Assembly (NCBI GenBank): GCA_032716605.1
Contig: CM064509.1
Location: forward strand, 40,024,924-40,088,923
Direction: 5' to 3'
DNA: 64,000 nt
DNA from: Paralithodes platypus
Taxonomy: Eukaryota; Arthropoda; Malacostraca; Decapoda; Lithodidae
Part shown: positions 49,801 to 60,600 of the stretch, piece by piece
Layout: each line of letters begins with the position of its first letter
How positions within the stretch are numbered: the stretch's first letter is position 1
Notes under the pieces: generated by a model
Told to the model about the DNA's origin: nothing
Databases searched by the model: none
The model's input: only the letters and a program-made list of their open reading frames with translations
Program-made: the position numbers and the translations under genes

Positions 49801-50405
49801 GTGCTGGAGCGACCTTGGTAACCCTGGTCTCTGGGTCTTCTCCTGGGTGACCTGGTTGTGTGAGAGTTTGTGTTTTTTATCTGTGTTTATTTTTTTGTTT
49901 TGTGTTGTTTTGTGTTTTCCCTGTTCTTGCTCTGTCTTGAGTTGGCTACCCCCAAAATGGGGATTGGGCCTGAGCATATAGATAGATAGATAGATAGAGA
50001 GCTATTATTCATATTCTGCATGGTAAGATTGTCACAAATAGCTTGGGTATAATCTCCATTGTATACTATTTTTCTACAATATTCATATAACACATATTTG
50101 GTGGGTAATTAAGAACACTTATCAGTAATCGATGTAACATATTCAATCAAACCATCAATTTACTTTCAAGATAATTAAAAGTCTATTACTGTATATATAT
50201 TATTTGAACATGTAAATGTTGTTCAGGAGGAAGTGGGCATGTTTTTGTTGATTAATTACTCAATTGACATTGATGATAAAACTAGATGTTGCTGCCCCTT
50301 GACATCTGAATTATTATTGGTATGTTAATCGTTTAGAAACATTAGCAAGAAGTAATATTTTACCATATATATATATACAGTATATACCGGTATATATATA
50401 TTACA

Positions 50406-50474
<69 letters not shown>

Positions 50475-51659
50475 ATATGTATTTACTGTATATTTAACAG
50501 TGGCTCCTCTCCAATGACGTCATGCCAATAGAGGTACAGTATTCACATATTTCGCTTTGACTGATGATGATGATGATGCATTTTTTACCACCATACACTC
50601 CCAGCTGAATAGCTGGGCTAGGGTGGGTGCCCTGATGAATCAGAGACTTCAGTGAACAGTTACCACAGATTGCTAGGCCGCACCGTTCACCAACAGCACT
50701 GACGTCTGCCAATAGCACACTGGCTGGCCCGAGGCTCGAACCGTCAACCTCACGGTCAGCAGGCGAGAACTCTACCAACCGAGCTACGGCCTGTGGCTGC
50801 CTATTAAGGATGTGCATGAGCCGACTTGGTTGGTTTGGAGACCTGGAGAGAATAGATGATCAGAGCTGGGTGAAGAAATGCCGGACTGAACGTGGGGGAC
50901 CTGTACGTAGGAGTAGACCTAGAAAGGCGTGGGATCAGGTGATCCGGTCCGATCTCAAAATATAGAACTTTACAACAGAGGCAGCCCTTGACATGGTCGC
51001 CTGGAAATCCGCCATTTAGGATGTGAGACTGTAAGCACACTCTCTGTGGACGAAGCGGTCTTTAAACTTGTGTACCTGTACTGTATTGTATGTATGCTCG
51101 CTGTATGTAGCAGACATTTTGCACAGATCGAGTTGTTTGCTTTTTGCCACCGAAATTCTGAAGGCTTGCCAAGGCGTTAATGTGATTCCAATGGTTGTAC
51201 TCTTTAGGAAAACCTCCAAACCACTCAATTCATGGTTCTGAGTGTCAATTTCAAAGGGTTAATGGCACTACGTCAGTTGACTCCGGAGCCGCTACTAAAT
51301 TATTATGTTCTCTCCACCAACCAACTTTACTCCTAAACTCGATTAATGAAATTAACAAACACATGTGGCAGTCCGGGGATTCGAACCTAGGATGCTCACA
51401 TCGAAAATCAACACACTTATGCATTGCACCACGAAGACAGTTATTAGTTTTATTAGTTTTCCTGTCAAACCCGTATGGTACCCCTTTGATCTTTAGTAGT
51501 CACTAGTAAGCCAATTTAAATTATCTAGTGTTAGCCATAATAAAAACATGACATCATCATACTTAACCCGGGAACTGCGGGGAGACTCTTAAGAGTTCCC
51601 CCGGCGGACTGCGGGAAGACTCTTAAGAGTAAGGGAAATAAAAAATCAATTTAAAACTC

Positions 51660-51695
<36 letters not shown>

Positions 51696-54600
51696 TCCCC
51701 CTGGGCCATGCCAAATATCACTCCTCCACCTCCCCTCCTTCCCCACTTTCCTCCCCTCCTTCAGTTATCACCTATTTTCCCTGTTATTCCCTTATTCTGT
51801 GGTCTATTTTCGTGCTAACATTAGCGAGTTGGTAGCAGGGCTTTGTCATCACTGTTACCAAGCGTGGGAAAGAGCGAGAGAGAGACTATTGCGTAACAGT
51901 GTCTCAGGCCGTAGCTCGATTGGTAGAGCGTTCGCCTGCTAACCGTAAGGTTGACGGTTCGAGCCTCGGGCCAGCCAGTGAGTTATTGGCAGATGTCAGT
52001 GCTGTTGGTGAACAGCGCGGTCTAGCAATCTGTGGCAACTATTCACTAAGTCCCTGATTCATCAGGGCACCCACCCTAGCCTTGCTATTCAGCAGGGAGT
52101 GTATGGTGGTAAAAACTGCATCATCATCTCCAGACAAGGGGAGGGGAGGAGGGCAGGGAGGTTGCCTCAGCCATACATTATGTAACTCCCGGCCTGTATC
52201 GCCGATTTTGACCATACAAACACTGTTTCCACTCGTTTTATTGTTGTAACAGGTTAATACTGTACCTTTATAATCAACCTATTATAGGCGCATATGGATA
52301 AGTATTAATGCTATTTATGGTAAAATAACGATGTTAGTGATGGGAACAGCTCAAATACGTCAGCACAGGAGTGTGGTGTCTCATACCCCCCATGCGCACT
52401 TCTTAGGTTAAAGGGTTAAAGAAATGTTAACACAAATGATAATACATATATATGTTTTTATGTTTATATCCAGATTCAACGGTTCACGAGCCATTCTGTC
52501 GGGTCCAGCAGGAGGTGTTGTGGGTTATGCCATGACTAGCTATAAGAAGTTTGGATGCCAGCCGGTGATTGGCTTTGACATGGGCGGGACTTCCACCGAT
52601 GTGTCCCGCTACGCTGGGGAGTATGAGCATGTGTTTGAGAGCACTACAGCGGGGGTCACTATACAAGCTCCGCAGGTAATATACACAGCATTTGTTTTGT
52701 TTTTTTCCAAATATACACTATAGTGATATACAGTAATAGATCATAGCAAAATGTGGAAAATAATGTTATCAACTTAGGTATGGCATGCCTGAAATATAGG
52801 AATAATTCTGAGAGTATGACTTTGATTCCTAGAAATACTTAATTACTAAATTGAATAGATCTATCTGGCAGTATCATTAACCCTCCAGACCCGGTTGGGC
52901 TCTGAGGCCTCCATAAAAAACACCCCCCGCACAACCCGGAACGGTGCTGAGGCTCCGGCAGCTTGAAAGCCTGTAAGCTTGGTGTGTGAGGCATCCGTCC
53001 GACGCATGTAAACAAAAACTGGCTGGACCGACGCCACGCATCTCCGACCACAAGAAGGAGAGCGTCGCTTGTTCGTGTGTGCCTGTATGTTATTGTTAAG
53101 TATCGAAAAGTAGTGTAAAGTGGCTGTTTTTGCCACAAAGTTATCTCCAATGAAATCATCATCACAACTGAACCAGTTGACTTAGAGAGCTCTACTTAAC
53201 GCCATTCTACAGGTACGAAACACATCTATGCATGGGGATGTGCGGGAATGCGGAAGCAAGCAAAATAACAAAGATGCGGTAGCCTAGGCGTAGACGTTTT
53301 TCGGCCAAAACCCCTGGGTTTCGGGGAATATATATAGAATACATAGCCGGGGCTGGAGGGTTAACCACGATGACGTACTTGGCATCATATTCTGGTTATC
53401 ATTAGACCATTATCTTTAGCTTATAATCCACCTCTAGGACTCAGAGAGGTAAATACGATCTCAACCAACCCTCTGATTGACATGGCTTCTTCTTAACCCT
53501 CGGAATCCGGGAGGCCTCATATGAGGCAAAATGCGCTCATAAAAATCGCTGCTATAATCATATGAACTCGGCAACCACGCGTTGTAGCGACGTCATCTCT
53601 ACGGCATTATACAGACAACAAAAAGTCTACAATTTGCAAAAACATTGACTGCTCTAGGTGGTCTCAATCAGTAGCTACTGAATTATGAAGTTGATTTTGC
53701 CAAAATTCATATGAGACCCCCCGGATCCCAAGGGTTAAGCTGCATAAATTTGTCTAACTTCACCCAGAATAGAGGCTAAAAGACATCATGGTGCTGAAGG
53801 GGTTAATATGGTTAAGGGGGGGTCACCTGCTTTTTTTATCTTTCTTGGTTGTATCCATTCGGCCCCATTCAGCCTACTGGTTTTAGACATTTATCCCCAT
53901 CCAGGTGTCAATTTTTTCCTGCCGAGCAAAACCAAGCCAGCATTTTATGGAGAAATCCGGCTTTGCCGGAGAAATTTTTCTATCCAAAAATGTACAAATT
54001 TAGCCAGCTGTCTTAACACATTATCCATACGCAAGCCCGGCCTGGGCTTCTAACCTAGCTGAAACACATCATAAGACCTTACAGACTATTCAAAATAAAG
54101 CCCTGAAAATCATCACAGGATGCACAGCTACAACACCCACAGATCACCTACATCAAGAAACCAAAGTCCTCAAAGTCAAAGATCATCTAGACATGAGAGG
54201 CACACAATTCCTGGCAGCAGCCTCCACGAATCAACACCACCCACTACACTACATGGCAACACACCCACAGACACCAAGAAATATCAAAACAACACCCAGC
54301 ACACGCTATCACACACAAATACTGTCTTCTCTCCCTCCCTGCCCACCCCAAACCAACTTCCGGAAGCACATCCATACTCATATCACTGACCGTTCCATCC
54401 ACTCACTCATAGACAACACGCAGCTGCAAGCACGACCTCCCGAAATCCATCCTTCTGAATCCTCCCTTCCTCGCAAGGACAGAGTCCATCTGGCCAGGCT
54501 GAAATGCGGACACCATCCGGCTCTTCTGAGCTATCAGAAGAGACTGGATGACTCCGTCGTCGACACCTGCCCGGGTTGTAACACAGCACCCCATACCATT

Positions 54601-57600
54601 AAACACATCATAGAAGACTGCATTTCACACAACCACTTACGCCAACAACACAATTTACACTCTTTGAGAGCTCTGTGGGAAAGCCCGACCGTGGCCATGG
54701 CCTTTCTTAGGGACTCGGGGCTGTTCGGCCAGGCAGCTTAGGGAACAACAACACATTATCCAGAATATGGTGGCTCCTATCGCTTGCCAGGTATAAATCG
54801 ACACCTGGATGAGGATAAACGTCTTAACTAGTAGCCTGAATGGGGCCGAATGGATACAACCCAGACAGAGAACAAATTCAGGTGACCCCCCATAATGAAA
54901 TGTATTATAGTAGTGCCCGACTGTCCTGCAGCTTGATGTGAACACTGTGGCGGCTGGTGGAGGGTCGCAGCTATTCTTCCGCTCCGGTATGTTTGTGGTT
55001 GGTCCGGAGTCTGCTGGAGCACACCCAGGTCAGTTAGGTCACTCACTAACCCTTCTTGCCCGGGCTCGCCTTCCAAAGGACAGCATTCAGATTTGGGCGA
55101 TCTGGCGAAAAACGTTGTAATAGGCCTAGCCCTATATTTCTTATTTTTACTGCTAGATAATTCACACACATCTCAAAACGTAGCCCTGTTTCGTATCTGT
55201 AGACTGGCGTTGAGTAGAGCTCTCTAAGTCAACTGGTTCAGTTGTGATGACGATTTCCGTGGAGAGCATTTTTCCGCGAATTTAGCAATATCAGACAATA
55301 ACAAACACTAATCTTGTTCTACAAAACAGTAACAACAAAAGTCCGACTTCTCCTTCTTGGTTTTGAAGGTGCGCGTCGCTCCGACCAGCTTTGTTTACAT
55401 ACGGTTAGACGCACGGCTTTCAAACCACACTTAATAGGCTTTCAAGCTTACAGATTTTAAAATGCCACCTGGTCTCCTGCCCATCTGCCGCCGTGTCATT
55501 TTAAAATGCTGCCCGGGCAGGAGGGGCTAAAGTACTCTACAGTGGATTTTTATTGCTTAATCAATCTTAGCCATTTTACCTTATACTGTACTGTATTGTA
55601 TCTTTGGTCAAGTTCATTCATTTTTTTATTGTCATTTTTTGGAAGTAGCATTTATATTATGGCTATTCTCTAGTGGATTTATCCAAGAATAAGCATGGTT
55701 GTGGAATTGATTATTTAAGAACTATCCATTCGTCTATACATTAGGCTACCATAGCTTAGTTGGAATATATGTACATGCTCAGATTACTATGCAGGATTCC
55801 AAACTACATAATAAATTGTAGGCTTGTCCATATTTCTTTAACTGTCTTGATAGCATAATGCATAGTGCGCGGAATTTTGATGTGAGTATCCTGGGTTCGA
55901 GTCCTCGGAGTGGCACATGTATATGTTGATTTCATTAATTGAGTTTAGAGGTGAAGTTGGTTGGTGTAAAAAACATAATAATTAGTACTTCCCAAATCCA
56001 TCACTAAAGTTATCCTGTTCTCTATAGCCTTAGTATCCACCAGGTCCTGTATGCTATAAGAAGGGTGGCCCCCTGGCAGTGACTGATGCTAACCTGGCGC
56101 TGGGCCGACTCCTGCCGCAGTACTTCCCCAAGATATTTGGTTCTAAGGAGAATGAACCTCTTGACAAAAAAAGCACTATGGCAGCCTTTAAGAAAATAAC
56201 AGAAGATGTGAGTAGTAGATCCTTCATATTCAGGCTGTTATCTAATTATGGTTGTTGGAAGGAACATAATAATTGATATTGGTTCAGGAGTAATTTATCG
56301 AGAGGACTTCCCTAAGTGGTTAAGGCCCCATTAATTGCTCTTTCCATTCACATATGCATAGCCTACGTGAGTTGCAGTTGGGATGTGTGTACATGCTTAG
56401 ATTGATATGCAGGATTCGAAGTTGCATAATAAATCGTAGGCAGTGTCCACCAACCTTTAACTGTCTTCGTGGTGCGATGTATAAGGTGTTGATTTTCGGT
56501 GTGAGCATCCTGGGTTCGAATCCACGGACTGCCACATGTGTTTGTAAATTTCATTAATCGATTTTAGGAGTATGGTTGGTTGTTGGAAGGAACATAATAA
56601 TATTATATTAGTCAATACAGTTGTTGTTCCCCAGGCTGCCTGGCTGAACAGCCCCAAGGCCCTGAGCAAGGCCAAGGCCATAACTGAACGCCCCCACAGA
56701 ACCCTCCCTGCCTACCACAATAAAGCCTGGGTGACCAAAGCCACTCCATGGCGGGGAGCTGAGGAGGGTGCGGAAATACCCAGGAAACCAAAGCCCCACC
56801 CAGGGCCCTGTGCCCCTCAGCAATTATGAAGAGAAAGTTGAGGAGCAATGGAAAAATATGATGCTTTGGCTTCCAATCTTGGTAGATTAGGAGGTCAATC
56901 CACGGAAGAGACGCCGTCACTGGAGATCTAGAAAATATATAAGTAAAAGGAACAGTCAGATTAAGATATGGGTATGGCAGAGATCGCTCAGTTCTCACTC
57001 TGATAGACCAGCCCATCACCACATAAATAAATAGGAGTACAGTCGGCTCCCCGTATCCGCGCCTAACTGGTACCGACTGTGGTACGCGGATACGTGGGCA
57101 TTGTTTAACATAGGTTTCAATGGGAAATAGGCTTAGCTCGTACCTGACTCGGCCATCTTGGACCCTCAAACCATTATTTTGACCTACTTTATGACAATAA
57201 TATGATTAAACAGATACGGTGACGGACCTGGAAGAATGTGGAACAAAGTGTGGTACCGTCAGTGACGGTACCACACTTTATTCCACATTCGTCCAGTCAC
57301 CCATAAAGTACCCATTTCCCCCAAAAAATATCCAATAAATACATATTATTTGAGGAGAATACTTATTAATACATATTATGAGGAGATAACTTAACACACT
57401 TGTATGTAAACTTTATTTGAAATCAGTCATTAGGCCTAGGCTAGCCTTACTCATCGGCATAATTTGCCCGCTTTCGTCCGACATCGTCGGTACGCTTGCT
57501 CTCTGTTTTGATGGTCCCAGGCATATATTTCCATCATGATTACCATCAGGCCCACTGTCTCTATCACAGAATGCTCTAAAGGCCCTAATAAATGCGGGAT

Positions 57601-60600
57601 ATAAGAGGTTCGTGCAGAAAAAAGCTTGTAAACAGGTGGTTTTCAACTTTTCCAACACTGGGCTGTGAACTGCTGCCTCAGCTGGGACGCTGTGTTGACG
57701 TCACGCAAGAATACAAGATGGCCGACCAAAGCAAGAATCGGGATGCGCACCGACCCGCCCGATTCAAATCCGTGAATAGCTGGTATTTTGCTGTTTTTTT
57801 GCGCGGATGACGAGTAATGGGATATTTAGGGTAATAGCAAGGATCGCGAATGTATGGAGCGCGGATACAGGGAGCTGACTGATATACAGTACATCTATCT
57901 ATCTATCTATCTATTGCCTGATGCCGTGATCCCCGAAGGGGTGGCCACGAACGAACCGCCCCCATGCACCTCTGTCCCCAGTCAGTCGACGCCCCTCCCC
58001 CCAACCGCCTTCGTTCATGTACTTCCTCACTCCATCCTTCCACCTCTCATTCGGTCTACCTCTCCCTCTCTGTCCCTCCACCTCGCTCTCGTACACCCTC
58101 TTAGTCATTCTCTCGCTTTCCATACGTTCCATATGGCCGAACCATCTCAAGTTGTTCCTTTTCACACTTTCCAGCACATCTACCTCCACACCACACCTCC
58201 TTCTTACGTCCTCATTAGTCTGTCTATCCCTCCATGTAACTCCGCACGCACTCCTTAAGTAATTCATTTCCACTGCTCTCACTCTTGGTCTGAGTCTCTC
58301 AAGCAACGTCCATGCTTCGCTTCCGTAAGTCAGTGTCGGGATTACCACACTGTCATGCAAGGACTTCTTCACTTCCGTACTGACCACCCTATTTCTTGTT
58401 ATTGCTTTTAGCATTCCTACAAACATCTTCCCCTGTTGTACCCTCTCCCGCACTTCTTCATCCATAGACCCATCTTTACTCAACACACTGCCCAGATACT
58501 TAAAAGAGTTGACGATCTCCATAGGGGAGGTGTGGTGGAGTGGTCTTGCCACTGGCCTGGTAATCCAAAGGTCCCGGGTTCAAATCCCGATGTATCAATG
58601 GGAAGATATTATTGGGATGGAATTTGTGCTGTACCTGGTATCAGTGCATTACCACAAGCCCACCGAAACGTCAATAAAATAGCCTCATTGTTCCCTGATT
58701 AAATAGCACTGTATGAATATTCCCATATTCAAAATATGCTATAGGGGTGCAATGCCTGGTGAGTTATCTGCTCAACAGGTGGCGTTGTGTGTGTGTAAGT
58801 GTGAGAGTCCGAGTGTAGGGGGTGCGACAGTGAAGCACGGGAACGAGGTGGCTTCAGAGATGGGGTCGTTTCGGGCCATGAGTTAGCACTGTGCCTCATG
58901 TGAAGGCAAGATAGCAGGTGCTCGTTGTACTCTACGTACTTCACATGTCTCACTCCCTAGACTGGAACAAGACCTCACGGGCTTCACTGTTCATTGTAAA
59001 GCGGTGAATGTTAAGGCTCTCAGCCTATGCCCGAGAGGAAGTAAGTTGGAAAATAGAAAAAAAAAAAAAAAAAAAAGCCTGACCGTTCAGCTTCACCTCA
59101 CACTCTGTGACTTCACCCCTTTCGAAGACCATAACCTTGCTCTTCCCTGCATTTACCTTCAAATTCCGTTTTTCGCACACTGTTCCAAACTCATTTACCA
59201 GACCCTGCAACTCCCATTCATTATCACTCATCAGAACTGTATCATCCGCAAACAGCAGTATAGGTAGCTTGCACTCAATTCCCTCCCTTTTCAGCGATAC
59301 ACCAACATCATCCACTGCTCTTGATAGTATTTCTTTCATGACTCCATCCATATATACAGTAAATAACCACGGGGACATCACACACCCCTGTTTCAAACCA
59401 ACATTCAGGTCAAAGAACTCGCTCTGCTCACTCTCCACACGTACTGCCGCCTTTGCACCCTCATACATGCTCTTCACTGCTTTCAGCAACTTGCCCTCTA
59501 CTCCGTATATTCTAAGTACTTTCCACAAACCTTCTCTATCCACTCTGTCATAGGCCTTCTCCAAGTCCATAAAGGCAACATACACCTTTTGTTTCTTCTC
59601 CAGATATTTCTCCACAACACAATTCAGGGTAAAAATCTGATCTACACATCCTCTTCCCTTCCTAAAACCTCCCTGCTCGTCGCCTATCCATTTCTCCGTT
59701 CTCACTCTCACACTCTCACTCACTACCTTACTGTATACCTTCCCTACTACGCTTAGAAGACATATTCCTCGGTGGTTACCACACACTCCTCTTTCCCCTT
59801 TGCCCTTATATAGGGGGACTATTATGCCAGTCTTCCAGTAATGGAATGCACTCCCCTTCTCCCATGCTAGTTTGCACATTTTCCATACCCATTCTATCAC
59901 TATCTCACCACCATACCTCAACATTTCCCCATACACTCCATCTGTTCCTGGTGCTTTCCCCAACTTCACTCTTTTCATGGGGGCGCTCGGTTATGGCCTT
60001 GGCCTTGCTCGGGGCCTTGGGGCTGTTCGGCTAGGCAGCTTGGGGAAAAACAACAACAAAACAACTTCACTCTTTTCATGGCTTCCCACACTTCTGACCT
60101 CCTGATCCCCACCTCCTCCTCCACTACTTCTCTTCTTCTCCCTACAGTACATACATAATTAAATATAAATATATTAATCCTTATTTACTTTTTATGCAGG
60201 TTAATTCCAGTAGGACCAGTAAAACTGCAAAGTTGAGTGTTGAAGAAGTGGCGATGGGGTTCATTCGAGTGGCTAATGAGGCCATGTGTCGCCCCATAAG
60301 AGCCCTCACTCAGGTATGTCTCATCAACAATGTCAGTCTTTATAACTGCCTTCAATTATTTTTAACCTAAATTTGAACTACTGTATATCAGTTGAAAAAT
60401 ATCCTGGCCATAGGCCAGTTTCTTCCAAACAGCAGAATGGCTGTTGCTCGCCAGGAAAAAAGCTGACATGTGAATTGAGCAAAACAAATTATTGATCACT
60501 ACTGTATACTAATTATTGATCACTACTGTATACTAATTATTGATCACTACTGTATACTAATTATTGATCACTACTGTATACTAATTATTGATCACTACTG

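Larger units (their letters stand above)
57885..60140 (-). mobile_element. Non-LTR retrotransposon (lineage D), split by a SINE and a LINE tail
   Basis: On the - strand, left frame 57911-58523 and right frame from 59080 to 59960 are one ORF2, close to 44768-46060. Blocks: [72 protein letters not shown] long SINE (58524-59079) interrupts it exactly between the codons for GQA and MEIV. It ends in (TCTA)n as seen on + (57896-57914). Confidence 0.9.

Noticed and set aside
56608..57169. - strand frame of 185 codons
   Set aside because: It crosses a 400-bp repeat and the end of a TIR element; composition and borders do not suggest a gene.
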